Source: Crotophaga sulcirostris
Taxonomy: Eukaryota > Chordata > Aves > Cuculiformes > Crotophagidae
NCBI GenBank assembly: GCA_013397455.1
Contig: VYZB01000533.1
Location: forward strand, 235,354-299,353
DNA length: 64,000 bases
Direction: 5' to 3'
Shown here: positions 24,101 through 37,424 of the stretch, in pieces
How positions within the stretch are numbered: position 1 is the stretch's first letter
How the letters are laid out: every line of letters begins with the position of its first letter
Program-made: the position numbers and the translations under genes
Notes under the pieces: generated by a model
What the model saw: only the letters and a program-made list of their open reading frames with translations
Told to the model about the DNA's origin: nothing
Databases searched by the model: none

Positions 24101-26600
24101 CATGGCCATACACAGCTTCAAGTCTGTTGGTGCATCTTAAAGAAAGGAGAAAGGTCTGCCATCTGTTCTGCATTGCTGCTGCCAAAACTCCACAGAATAC
24201 TAACAGCAGGACAAAGCTTAGCTGCTGGCAGTCTCCATCTAGGAAGTGTCAGGGAGTGCAAGTGAAAAGATACAAATACAAAAAATGACTGTCTACAAAT
24301 CAGTCCCAGGAATAAAAAGCTGGAAAAGCCAGAGTTTTGAGATTCTTGGTATAAATAAATGTACACAATGTTTGCATACAGTTGTGATAACTCACTGTAT
24401 GTAAGGGAACATAAGGTTCGAAGTATATTATTGTTGATATTTGAGGACACTAGTCAAAACTAGAGTTTAGTTGCTGTTTTTCAAAAAAATCAGCCTTAGT
24501 TTTTCTTTCAATATCTCCACCAGAGTTTTCGTCAACAAAAGATTTAAGTGTGCAGGCCCACATGTTCTCAGATCTTAGGCATATGCCAGAAAATTGGTCA
24601 GTGAGGATGCTCTTCTCTAAAATGGCAATATAAGTGACAAAGGAGTGTGTTTGACTACTTGCTAATACCAAGCGTGTAAGTTCCATACATCAAACAATTT
24701 TTTTGTGCGTGGCAGGTAAACTATCAAACCAGAAGAGCATCTATGAACAGCAGTGAACAGTTCAAGTCTCCAGAGTCAGTTCCAGTTGGTAGGGGAGCCA
24801 GTGATTCCTGTATTGATGGAAAATTTTGAAATGTGAATTGCAGAGGCTTGCATAAACCTTTGTTAGCAGTGACAATACTGGCAGTAGATTTACAATGATG
24901 TTCCCAACTTGACTGATACTGTGTGAAAAGAGGAGGTACCTCAAAACTCCTGACCACTGGTACTCCTCTAAGCAGTTACAGCATAGTGATATTATTTTAC
25001 TGTATGTTTCCTGTGAGAACAGGGCTTCCAGCCACAGCACAGTAGTTGGTCTCACACCTGTTCTAGCTCCCCTGCAGCAGTGTGTGCAGTTGAGCATGTT
25101 TGTGATGCAGCAGTACTCAGGTATATTTTCTAGTTAAACTCTGCTCCTTTGTAGGGACAGTAATGTGGAAAAACAGGGTGGGAAGATCAGTGTAAAAGTA
25201 GTGGTGTAAGTCAGGATGAATTCCTGCTTCTTGCCATCATTTAGTGGGAGGCTGCAGTCAGTTTTCCAGAGTGGCAGTATGTAAGGAGGGTTATATTCCA
25301 CCTGTAGCCTTCAAAGACACCCCTGTTCCAGGGCAAGAGCAGCTAAGCTGCTTAATGTATAGAGGATGCGTAATTCTCTTTGAAAAATGACCCAAAGAAA
25401 CCCCTGAAAGAAAGAACATTTCTTTTTTCCCCGGAAGAATTTTGTTGGCAGGATTGGCATGCATCCACAAATCACTGCTGTTTTTATTTGTCCACATACA
25501 AGATAATGAAGAACAAGCTAGTCAAAGCAAATTGATAAAAGATTTGATTATTCTCAGAAAGCTCTGATTTGTGGTTGATGCAAAACTGAAACGTTTGTTA
25601 TTTTTAGGGCTTTCCTGTTTGTTTGCCATCTTACACTTTTTTTCTTGTTCTTCCTAGCTTGTCTTCCTCTTTTCTATTTTTTTATTTCTTTTTATTTCAA
25701 TTGAAAGGAGAGTGGCAAGGACAAAGAACAAAGAAGGTAGAGTCCTCTTATGCTTGTGTTTAAGATAAGTTTTTTTTGTGTGTGTAGACAGCAATAAAAT
25801 TCTTACAGACAAAGTAAGAATTCTTTCACTCTTACTTTGATAGGAAACCCATCTCCTGTTTTTAAAGGCCGGTTCTGGAAACAGAGAAGTTTTAGTCAAT
25901 TTCCCAGTTAGCTCTACAACCTTGGTTCCATCTGTGTAGCCTGAGATTTCCCAGCTGTAATACCCTATGGCTTATATTGCTACATATGATCTCGCATGCA
26001 GGAATCAGTTCAGGACACATTATTGCCTTATTTATGCAGTGTTACATACTTATACTTCTAAAGAGTAATTGCACAGGGAGGAATTTTGCGTAAACTTTGT
26101 CCCATCAGAGAGAAGTAGAGATGAAAACAGGTAAGACATTGCCAGAGCTACTACTCCAGAGTGTCCTAAAGAAATGCTATCAGTGGCTGGCAGTTTTGAA
26201 GGTGCTGATCAATGGGGGGTAGACTCGCTCTTTCATTAAAAATGAAAATGGCTTAGGAAAATTAAAATTGAATGCCCAAAGTCAAAAATTTCAAAAGCAG
26301 TGTTGGAAACCAAGAGTGAATTTCTGAACCTGTCACTTTGAGTAGATTGTTTAAAAAGGCTTCGGAAAATTGGACAACCCTTGCCCATTTAACTGAAGTC
26401 CAAAATCACTGGGCAGTTTTTAAAATATAGCCTTAATTTATTTTTCAGAGTCAGTGAACTGCTTTACCGTGACTACAGAACAGATGGACTGCATAGAACC
26501 TCTATGTTTCTGAGAGAGACACACAAAGCCTGATAAGCATCAGGTTGAATATGAAGATGAATGAACTTCTTCTGTGCAAGAAATTTTTGGATGATAAAAT

Positions 26601-28430
26601 ACTGTAAGTATCACAGTATCGCAGTATCACAGAAGGTTGGAAAGGAGCTTGAGATCATCGAGTCCAACCTATAATCCAACACCAACACCAACCCATCATC
26701 TAAACCATGGCACTGAGTGCCTCATCCAAGCTCCTCTTAAACACCTCCAGGAACGGCGACTCCACCACCTCCCCAGGCAGTGCATTCCAATGGCCAGTCA
26801 CCCTTTCTGTGAAGAATTTCTTCCTAATATCAAGCTTAAACCTCCCCTGATGAAGCTTGAGTCAATGTCCTCTTGTTCTGTCACCGGTCACCTGGGAGAA
26901 GAAACCAACCCCTGCCTGACTACAACCTCCTTTTAGGTAGTTGTAGAGAGCAATAAGGTCTCCCCTGAGCCTCCTCTTCTCCAGGCTAAACAGCCCCAGC
27001 TCCCTGAGTTGCCCCTCGCAGGGCTTGTGCTCCAGCCCCTTCACCATCTTCGTTTCTCTCCTCTGGACACGCTCCAGTATCTTGACATCCTTCTCAAACT
27101 GAGGGGCCCAGAACTGCACACAGTACTCAAAGTGTGACCTAACCAGTGCCAAGTATAAGGGGAAGATAGCTTCTCTGGCCCTGCTGACCACACTATTTCT
27201 GATGCAGGCCAGGATGCCATTGGCCTTCTTGGCCCCTTGGGCACACTGCTGGCTCATGTTGAGTTTCCTATCTACCAGCACTCCCAAGTCCCTTTCTGCC
27301 TGACTACTCTCCAGCCACTCTGTCCCCAGTCTATAGCTATGCATGGAGTTATTGTGTCCAAAGTGTGGAATCCGGCATTTGGACTTATTAAACCTCATCC
27401 TATTGGAATCAGCCCATCTCTCCAGTCTGTCCAGGTCCCTCTGTAGGGCCATCCTACCCTCTAACAGATCGACATTTCCTCCCAGCTTGGCATCATCTGT
27501 GAACTTGCTAATGATAGACTCAATCCCCTCATCCAGATCATCAGTAAAGATATTAAACAGGACCAGGCCCAACACCGATCCCTGGGGGACACCATTGGTG
27601 ACCGGCCCCAACTAGATGAGACACCATTCACCACCACTCTCTGGGCTCGGCCATCCAACCAATTCCTAACCCAGCACAGAGTGCTCCCATCCAAGCCACG
27701 GGCTGCCAGCTTCTCCAGGAGTCTGCTGTGGGAGACAGTGTCAAAGGCCTTGCTGAAGTCCAGGTATACCACATCCACAGCATTCCTCTCATCCACCAGA
27801 CGAGTCACATGGTCATACAAGGAGATCAGGTTGGTCAGGCAGGACCTACGCCTCCTAAATCCATGCTGGCTGGGCCTGATCTCTTGGCCGTTCTGCAGGT
27901 GCCACATGATTGCACTCAGGATTTTCTCTTCCATAGTTTTACCTAGAACTGAGGTCGGGCTGACAGGTCTGTAATTACCTGGATCATCCCTATGGCCCTT
28001 CTTGTGGATGGGCATCACATTGGCCAACTTCTAGTCATCTGGGACCTCTCCAGTGAGCCAGGACTCTTGAAAAATGATGGAGAGCGGCTTAGCAAGCTCA
28101 TCTGCCAGCTCTCTTATCATCCCAGGATGGATCCCACCCAGCCCCATAGACTTATGAGGATCCAAGTGCCTCAGTAGGTCTCCAACTTCTTCCTCCTGGA
28201 TTACAGGGGGGCTATATTGCATCCTGACCCCATCCACCACTTCAGAAGACCAGTTGTCCAGTGAACAATATGCCTTACTGTTGAAAACGGAGGCAAAGAA
28301 GGCATTAAGTACCTCAGCCTTTTCTTCATCTTTAGTTACTGTATTTCTCTCCACATCCAATAAGGAGTGGAGGTCGTTGCTGCCCTTTGTATGTTAATAG
28401 GCATCCGTATAGTTTCTTGCCTTCTTAAGA
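26601..28430 (-). mobile_element. Long 5'-truncated CR1 LINE, minus strand
   Basis: This is the largest transposon in the window, about 1.8 kb. Its 3' end is at the left, with tail units TATCACAG/TATCGCAG (26608-26632). The right end is 5' truncated near 28430, where the minus strand still reads LKKARNYTDAY. It carries the C-terminal half of ORF2, including most of the reverse transcriptase, and a 3' UTR like that of the copy at 15974-16211. I saw no target-site duplication, which fits CR1 behaviour. It is noncoding today because of a nonsense change and a frameshift, described under the pseudogene. Confidence 0.95.
26862..28360 (-). pseudogene. Decayed CR1 ORF2 reverse transcriptase
   Basis: Minus-strand reading gives the CR1 RT in order: DEEKAEVLNAFFASVFNSK, then GNYRPVSPTSVLGK, SQHGFRRRRSCLTNLISLYD and VVYLDFSKAFDTVSHS (palm motif A with Asp), then [10 protein letters not shown] (motif B), FTDD at 27492-27503 (motif C, usually FADD) and the C-terminal [20 protein letters not shown]. 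It is broken twice. TAG at 28031-28033 stands where CR1 has Trp after VP-D, and a one-base loss near 27607, between VSSSW and GPVTNGV, shifts the frame. The two catalytic aspartates of motif C are still present. A final stop just after DRTRGH (26862-26864) precedes the usual CR1 C-terminal tail. It is a dead copy. Confidence 0.93.
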
Positions 28431-31400
28431 CCAAAAAGTGGTAATGGAATGGGGAAAAGAAAAATTAATAATGACCATATGGGCCTGGTTCACCATTAAA
28501 TATACTGTGTGGATCTGAAGTTGAGCTGCTGAAGTAATATGCTGTTAATCAGCCCAGTGTGTGTTTAAAGGGAATATAATCTTGCATGAATGTAAGAGAC
28601 CCAAAGCCCATCTAATTCATCTCTAAAAACAGTAACAACCAGATGTGTTACAAAATGGCATGAGAACACTGCAGTAGCTCTACAAAGCTATTTTAACTCC
28701 TAACTCCCTATGACTAGCACAATGTGTGACATATGAACTACTAAAAGCTCTAATAGAAAAAATGTATTTACAGAAATGAGATTGTATAGGTTTCCTATAT
28801 AGTTTTCTTGATCATAGTTTCTTATGAGGTAATACTGTTTCTGGCACCTGGATTACAAGAATTTGTTAAGGTTATATTTCATTGATTTTAATAAAGAAAA
28901 TAGAATATACCAAACCTAAAATGCCTGTTCATCTTGTTGCTAACCTTGGGAGAGCTTTAAATGACAGCATAGGAATTAAACTTGTCTTATATCTATCTGT
29001 ATGGTCTGCAAACTCTCCTCACAGTGTTATATACCCATCAGTTTTCTCATGCCTTCCATTTCTTTATATAGCCCTTTTGGAAAATAATAGTTTTGGTCTG
29101 ATTGCTAGAAATCATTTTCATCACAGATTTCATTCTGGTGGGCTACACTGATGGCAGTAGCCCACACATGACCAAAGAGGAGTCCTGGAGATCTCAGTTA
29201 AAAACTTGTCCCTGATCATAGCTTCCTTTAGAAGGATATGTAAGTCAACCCTGATGAGTGGCTTAGGGAGGAAGCCTGGATAGAGATCACAGGATATGTC
29301 AACTGTAATAAAATTCTTTCCGGAATGTGCAGTAAAAAAGCGGACAGTTTTTTACAGCTGTCAAGAAAAACAACACCAATGGGTATGTCGTCGCTCTGTA
29401 ATTCTGATGGGGCTAATGCTGAAGGCATTGCTTTTCACAAGGAAAAGAAAATATTTTACTGGCTTCCAGGGAAAGGCTTGATCTAGTGGATCCTGACTTG
29501 GCAAAAAAAGTTACAGGAATGTTTTGTTCCTTTTAAGATAATAGTTAGTAAAGCCAACTAATTCCTGTACACGTATATGTGATACTCTGAGGTCTAAGAA
29601 AGGAGGAGACAGATAATTGGAGAAATAAGAAGACCCCAAATTACTAGTTTATATGGGAAGTCTGGCAAGCACGGCCAAGTGCAGCAGGATAGAATGAGTG
29701 TGTAAAGACTTGCAGACAGATAAGTGGAGGCTGATTGTCTTGTCCTTTTCCATAAGTAGAGTGCCTCCAACGTGTTGCATTATTGTTGCTACAGGGGCAG
29801 GTGGGAATGTACTGAAGCAGAAATGTTGAAGTGAGAAGGAGGTCCTCTAAGCTGAAGAGAAACAGAACCTCTTCTGAAAGAGAGGAAGGATCTGGATACT
29901 TAAGTCGGTAAGTTTTGATGCTAGACCATAAAGAGAAAGCATTTCATGCTTAGGCATGCCACGTGGGGATAAAGATGAAAATTAGCCAGGAACAATAAGA
30001 AAGGATGTAGCTTAGGTGTAGAAACCTCTGTGGAAATGTACAGTAGATTCTGAGTCAAATCCCCAGGAACATTGTTGATATCCTGACCAGTGGCTGCGCA
30101 GTCTCTGGTACCAATACTGGAGGCAAGTTAAAGGCAGTATTTGCAGCAACGGGATTAGTTTCTCCAAATACCTGATGGGATCGCACAGTAACAGATAGGA
30201 CAGATGGAGGAGCACCAGAGAAGGTTAAACTGCAGTATGTTCTCTTGCTGCAGATGCTGGGGAGGTAATTAACAGGTACATAGAAATACATTTTCTTCTG
30301 ATTAAGACAAAATGATCAGAAGCAGGAACCAGCCCATCTCAGAGCCAAGAAGGGGATTGTGTCTGCAGAGCAAGCTGGCTACACCCTAGATCCAGCCCTG
30401 GATGCCTGCTAGTAGATTGAGAATGTAGAGGTCAAACATGCTGCCTTGATAAAAGAGCTGGAAATACTCAGAAAGCAAAGCTATTTAAACAGGGCAAATT
30501 ATAACAGCTAGCAGAAATCAAAAGGTGCCAGTTATTTTATATAAAACTATAGTGCAGAGCAAACCCCAAACTGAACAACCCAGTGAGAGGAAAACAAGTT
30601 AGGCTCTGCAGAGCAGACTGCAGTGAGTGTAAGTAAGTGTGGAAGTCAGCTGGCAATTCTGAGCAGCTCTGGCAAGATTTTGGTTGGAATAGAGATCCTT
30701 CATTCTGCAGTGTGAGTTTGACTTTATGTCCGGGGAAACTCAAGATTTGAAAAGACATCTTTAAATCTGAGCGGCAAAAGATGTTTCTCCATCTGTATGA
30801 AGAGAACAAAAGCAAAACCTAGTCTCAATCCTACCTCTGGTAAAAGTCACTCCTGGAAAAGGAGGTGTAAAAGAGATGTTTCTTGTCTCCTGGAAAGCAA
30901 GGATGGAATGGACACTCAAAAGCTCTGTAACATGGGGTACCTATGAGCTCAATAGAGGCTGCAGGTAGGAAATGAGAAGGAAATGGTTCTGACAAAAAGA
31001 AAAGTGTGACTTTTTTTTAAGGGCAGTGTAGTTCATGGCAGACAAGACTCCTACATCATCCCTTGTCATAAATATGGAGATGCTGTCAGAAGGAATGAGG
31101 TACTTTTCTAGCTCCTTGCTAGAGGTTGATGGGTACACAGTGAGCAGGAGGAAGCTACTGTGAGGCTGAAGAGCCTCAGAGCAGACCTTTGCTTTGCTGG
31201 AAGCCAAGGGGTCGCTGGCCTATATACTGCAGCGAGGCTAGGTAAATAAAACCTTCCAGGGCCTGAGAATGGCTTGCTCTGAGTGTGATTCTTTTGTTAA
31301 GATCGGAGGTGAGGGGCAGCATACTGTCCTCCATGGCCTCTGGTCATACTGGCGCTGAAGCAGGCTGTACAGTTATGGATTAGTCCCCTCCTCCCTTTCT

Positions 31401-34400
31401 TCCTGATTCACAGGCTGCTTTTGTACACTTGATGGTGCATTTCCTTCCCTTCTTAAGTGTCATTATCTGGTGAAGGAAAAAATACCACTTCCTAAAACTG
31501 CTCCCCTTGACAATGAAATTTGCGCTGAAAGCTGTTGTCTACAGCTCTAGAAAAGAAAAGAAGATTTTTTAATCAAGGACTGGCTTTATCTACAGTTACC
31601 ATTTAGAGGGGATACTACCAGCCTATGTAGTCAAGTTCCTAAGTGCCCATCTCCACTGACTTCATGGAGCTACTCCAATATATGGTCCCTGGGTAAATGG
31701 TTGAAGCTTTACTAGTAACAAGCCAGTCTAGGAATCCTCATTCAGGCAAAAGTTCCATTGAGTTTCATGAGGACTATATTGTGTAAGGATTTAAAACAGT
31801 CACATTTTTATATCTATTAAATCATTGTTTAAGAAACTAGAGTATTACCAGTGATGTGAAATGGCATTTGGCTGGCCACAAGGAAATTTCAGGAATTGAA
31901 CATTTTGACTTATATCTCAGGGCCTAAGTTGGGGAAGTTTACATCTTGGTTGGTCTATTTTATACCAATAAAGATTTGTCCGTCAGTACATAAACTGAGG
32001 TTAGATGAAATCACAGCGTCCTTTTATTTGGTTTTCATTGCATTGGATGGGGTTCTGTGTCTGCTAGACTTCACTTCTGGTTTTGATGATTTTTTGCTTC
32101 CTTATAGCATGCTCATGGGATGGTATTTGCGAGAATAATTTTCATGGGAGGTGAAGTGCAGAATTTTTAAAGCATAGGCTTTGTTGACATTGAACTTTTA
32201 CACTCTACCCATCTATCCATCCAGTCACATTGCTTGCACAGAAACCCTGGCTTATGCAGGTCAGTCTATCTATATATTGCCTGGCCATACACATGTTTCT
32301 GAAGGAGTCCTGGTTTGGGTTGATTTTTAAAAGACAGATAATTTCACAGAAGAAGGTGGAAATGTTAACACAAAAATACATACATGCCATTACAAAGTAT
32401 ACCACTGGAGAATCTGAGAAAGGAAGAAACTTAATATAAAAATAAAATTGCTACCTTACACAAGCTTCCAGTATTTTAGTTAGCAACTCAACGTATTTTC
32501 TTTGCTCTTCAAACTATAGGTTAGATCCACAGTTAGGAAAATCATCTTATTTCTGGCAAAGTCAGAGAATTTTTACCACCTAAGTATTTGACTGCATGTA
32601 TATTTTACATCCAAACTGTTTTAATTTTGTTAACAGTGAGCCTCACAGCACTTTGCTGTATGTAGATAACTACAGATGTAATTTTGCTAATATTTAACAT
32701 TAAGTGTTTGTGAGAAATGTCAAGGCTATGCTTGTGGCAATGGGCTCTCCTTAAAATAACTGCAGTAATTCAGCAACTAACTCTCACAAGAGATAGCTTT
32801 GAAATCACTGTTTTTAAAAATGAGATATGTTACTTAAGAAATATTACCCATAGCTGCTTAAATTGTGGCTCACTCCTGTCTGACCTTCAATATATATTTT
32901 TTATTTAAAAGACTCAGAAGCATCTTATTAAAGACTGAAGGCAGTTTGAAACCTATGTTTATACTAAAGGATGAAAAGGACAAGAGCAAGCTTTTTTACT
33001 CTCAGCAGATATGGGACAGGCCCGCAATGTTTTTTGTCCGGAGGGTGGTAAGTTCCCAGATTCACTGCTTTGGGTAGCACAGATAAGCGCTACAATAAAA
33101 AGCTTTCCCACTGCAGGGCACAGTGGAGGACATAGGGGCCATTAAACCTTGGCTAGGTGCTTCTGTTTCTCTCCATGTGGAACAACTAAGCTGCAACTAC
33201 CTGTTACCTCTTTTTTTTTTTTTTTCTAAATAGAAGAAAAAGTGAGTGTAGCAGGTTGCAGTAAACAGCATGATGCAGCCACTTGTACTCACTGGGCTGT
33301 AAACCGGGATGGAATGACTAAATTCTATTTTAGGGAACAGAAATAGAAACTAGGATGCTCAGTGAGAGTCTGTGTTGCTATAAAATAATAACAAGGCAAT
33401 TATTTCTTACTAAAAGTTAGGAAGCTCCTTCCAGGAAGACCGTATGAAAGCTGTCACCATCCACTGACTCAGATATTGCACATCAAGGGAGAGAGTAAAG
33501 TGAGACAGAGCAGATGCTTGAAATGCAGATTAACCTCCAGTGTATATCCCAAGATACAGTAGTGAGGAAACATGAAGCTGGTTGTGCTACTAAACTGTCA
33601 AGCAACAGAGAAGAGGTGAACACAGCTCTTTGGAAAACAATTATATGAACAGAAGTGTTACTAACCTGCTGTATTTCCTGCTTCTCGAACCTAATCCAAA
33701 CTAGGTCACCTAGGTCTAAAAAGAGCTTGGATTTCCAGTTGAAATATCTCAACAGCTGACTGCAAAAGGCGTATTAATCTGTGGCTTTCTTTATTGCTGA
33801 AGTCTGTCTTAGACCTCTTCAGTTTATACTAAGGCATTTCTTGATGTGATTGTCCAAGTCCACAGTCTTCTCTAGTATCATGATGGTAGAAGCAGGCTCA
33901 ACAATGGTGCGTTTTGCCTTGTAGAAGTTACAAGTACAAGACAACAACTTCCTCCTTGACAAGAACATGGCGTGTTTTCCTATTTTCAGTTCCACCCCTT
34001 CATTCCACTACATAATGTCTTTTCCCTGAACAGCAATTTACATATTCTCTGACCTCTCAGTATCTGGAGTAGCTAAAAGTCCCTTTGCAGCTCTGTAGCT
34101 TTCTTCGCACCCAGCTTGGGCCCTACTGCAGGTGGCTTGCTCATACTTAGAAAAGGACATTGTGGCGAGGGAATAGGTTTAAGGAGAAGACTAATCTTTG
34201 GAAGAGAAGAAAGATCAGGTCTAATTTGAAAGTGCATGTCATAGAAACTGTGTATTGGGCACAATTGGCAGGCTTTTAGTAGCAGAGGGCTGCAAAGGAG
34301 GAGGCCATGAACTGTGTGCTAGTCACAGCTGCTTTCAGCCAGCTTTCAGACGGGTGAAAACAACCCACAGTATGCCAAAGCCTCAACTTATGAGCAGCAC

Positions 34401-36880
34401 CTGGCATCCCTGCTCAGACATACTTAGGAAAGAGCAGCCTCTGGGGCAGGATATGTGAAGAGATGTAGGAGGAGAAGGTGGAGGAGACACATGGAAGAGA
34501 GAGACCCAGTCCATGCCAGAGCAGGGACGCTTTGGAGGGAACTGTGGCTCATGGAGGACCCATTGTGAAGCAGAGGAATAATAAGACGCAAGGAGTAGTG
34601 GAGGAAAATTAATAAGAAGTAAGGAAGAGCAGAATGAAACCATTACATACTGGACCCTAACTTCCCACATTGTCCAGTGCCTCAGAGAAGGAACTGCGAG
34701 GGACTGAGCATAATACCTATTGAAAGCAATGTTGAGACTAGGAAAGCAGTAGGAGAGGTGGTTATCTGGAGCTGAACTTGGGGAGGGAGGAGAAAAGGTC
34801 TTTCCGTAAGTGTTTAATTACTTATATCTTCCTTTACACCCCTCAATATCTGAATCAGTACTTGAAATTTTGTGTTAATTGACCATAAATTACACAGAAG
34901 TCCCTGACTGAGACTGTTTTGTTTGCAAAGGCCTGTCATGCTTTCCACAGGACACAAAATCCAATGTAATTTTTGCTGTGGATTTAAGACTTGGGAGGTA
35001 CAAATATCTGAAAAATCTTAGAAGCTACATGTACTCATTCACTCTGAAAACTAAAGCCACCCAAATACTAGCATAGTCAGTGGAGGAGACTGTTATTTTT
35101 AGAAACTATTTCCAGTATGACTATTGACTCTATGCAGCCAACCTTTGGATCTGACTGTGCCATCTTCACTTGTCATCCTTCTTGTAGCATTTGTCAGGAT
35201 TTGTCTCTTAGTGACCTGATGCCACTGTCATGCAACCAAGAAAATGCAAAGGCAGTGAAATGCTATCTAGAGGTGCACAAAGATGCTTTCCCACCATCCT
35301 ACAGGTATTTTAATAGCGCAAATGACACTAAATACTCCATTTGCTTCTCATGAACAGCTGTATATTAGCTGCTTTATTGGAGAATGCTGTCCAAATGCTT
35401 TAACAGTTGGCACAGATACTAATTCCCAAAATGTAGAAAATTCAGCCTTCAATGATGTTGAAAAAAATGCTATACTTTCCTTAGAGGAACTTAGTTTAAA
35501 GAGACACCAGTAACAAGGCAATTTTCAGCTCTTTGGTGTTGACATAGTGTTGTTTCTGCTGATGTCAAGTCACTAATTTTTTTGAAAACACTATCCAATA
35601 TAGTTTTTTTTCAAACTCCTTACTATATGGCATGAGCCCTGACACTCTGCTGATAGTAAACTAAATGTAGTCTTTCTCCCTGTATTCTGAGTAAGCATGC
35701 TGACATTATTTCTTTTACAGTTTAAAATTATGATCCAGTAAATGTCTGGATATCTGTAAAGATGGAAAGCTCTTGTATATGGTGAAAAACGCACAGCTGC
35801 ATTTATATATTAGAGACCCAATTTTTATTTCAGTTTCACAACCAAATGAAGGTACAGCCAGAGTGAATCTGTTTAAGTCAGTGAAGTTATGTAGCAGTTA
35901 CTCTACAGAAACTAAGATCAGAACCAGGAACTTTCTCATTTTGTCTAGCCCTGAACCTCACTGTGAGATGGTGACTGAGGGAAGGAGCCTGGGTCACTGC
36001 TGAAATGCAGGCCAGCTTTTTATTCAGTGTAGAAGGGTCTGCATTATTAATTTGAGTATTTACTGCTATCTTTGAGACTCCAATGCATACTGTTATTTCA
36101 GATCACAATCAGTCCAAGTTCTCTGAAGTCTGCTTTCAGGTACGTCTCTTTCTATGCCACCCAAATAAATACAATGGTGGTAGGCTCAGCATTGAAATAC
36201 AAGTCAGGGAACTTGAAGATACAGTTCCCTCAGTAACCATGTATCATCCAGATTGCTCATAATAAGGCAAAGCATTAACAGCATGAATGATATTATCAAC
36301 CACTTCACTGAAGAAGAGCAATGGCAGTGCATTATGTCTGTAGAGGGAAACATAATTTAGAATTGCCTGCCCTTTATGCCTTACTTGTTTTCATTCACAG
36401 AGCATTTTATGCATTGAAAATACACTTCTACACTTCCAGAGATTGCACTGCAGTGTTTTTAAGTGCTCCTGTTGTGTGCCAGGCCCGAAATCTGGAAGGG
36501 TTTGCCTAATGGGTGATGTTTCTAGGGGAGGAGCCCTTTCAGGAGGACAAGGAACTGTGACACGCAGCCATCTGAGAATTTAATAATTGCTGAGATCAAT
36601 AACACAGGCCGTTTCTCAGGTAGCTAAGACACACCATCATTTATGGATTTTTTGTTTGGAGCAAGTCAAGTTGGCACTGCAAACCTTTAAAAATAAGCAG
36701 AGGTCTGGGGATTTTTTTTGAGTTTGTGAACGGTTGCCAATTTCTCCAAGAACTGGCTGAACTGAATTCAGCCTTACTTATGAGTAAGTATCAGAGTGCT
36801 AGCTTTCAGTGTTCTTTGCCTTTTCCTTAGTGTAAATTAGTGTAAAAAAACCCAAATTCTAGTCCCGTTGGTTATCACTG
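28431..36880. other. Intergenic DNA upstream of ABCA1, nothing recognised
   Basis: About 8.5 kb between the long CR1 and the ABCA1 CpG island. No exon, RNA gene or clear transposon is recognised. There is a T-run of about 16 at 33210-33225. Most ORFs are under 100 codons and lack support. In mammals the next gene upstream of ABCA1 is the divergently transcribed SLC44A1. I saw none of its exons here. Confidence 0.5.
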
Positions 36881-36894
36881 ATCGATTCCTGCCA

Positions 36895-36990
36895 GGCCAG
36901 CGTTCTGTAGCCGAGGATGAACCTGTGCCCAGCTTGTTCAGCTCAGAGGATGAAGGCGGCGGAGCGGCTGGGAGCGCAGCGAACTCGCAG
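36895..36990 (+). other. Possible upstream alternative exon with GT donor
   Basis: At the left rim of the CpG island the sequence becomes GC-rich and reads an open frame up to CTCGCAG, followed by a good donor GTAGGG at 36991. An ATG at 36949 would give MKAAERLGAQRTR up to the donor; a second frame is also open. The arrangement resembles the true exon 1 end (GAGCAG then GTAGGC at 37881). It could be an alternative ABCA1 first exon or a lncRNA exon, or chance. There is no transcript evidence. Confidence 0.25.
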
Positions 36991-37053
36991 GTAGGGCCAG
37001 AGCCCGCGATCCTGCTCTTTTCTGCCCTCGGAGCTCAGGGAGGGCCGGCCGGG

Positions 37054-37424
37054 NNNNNNNNNNNNNNNNNNNNNNNNNNNNNNNNNNNNNNNNNNNNNNN
37101 NNNNNNNNNNNNNNNNNNNNNNNNNNNNNNNNNNNNNNNNNNNNNNNNNNNNNNNNNNNNNNNNNNNNNNNNNNNNNNNNNNNNNNNNNNNNNNNNNNNN
37201 NNNNNNNNNNNNNNNNNNNNNNNNNNNNNNNNNNNNNNNNNNNNNNNNNNNNNNNNNNNNNNNNNNNNNNNNNNNNNNNNNNNNNNNNNNNNNNNNNNNN
37301 NNNNNNNNNNNNNNNNNNNNNNNNNNNNNNNNNNNNNNNNNNNNNNNNNNNNNNNNNNNNNNNNNNNNNNNNNNNNNNNNNNNNNNNNNNNNNNNNNNNN
37401 NNNNNNNNNNNNNNNNNNNNNNNN
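37054..37424. other. Assembly gap of 371 N
   Basis: Unknown bases lie in the ABCA1 promoter region, roughly 330-700 bases upstream of the predicted start site. The flanks are GC-rich on the left and a purine-only G/A tract on the right, both hard to sequence. ORFs that cross the gap are artefacts. Confidence 0.99.

Larger units (their letters stand above)
16212..26600. other. Intergenic DNA without recognised genes
   Basis: About 10 kb of AT-rich sequence. The largest ORFs (17751-18173 with 140 codons and 18752-19216 with 154 codons) have ordinary background composition and no family motif, and I regard them as chance. Two small repeat structures are listed separately (20914-20960 and 21039-21106). 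A two-copy 14-bp repeat (TTAGAATTAGGAAY) lies at 18199-18226. Confidence 0.5.
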
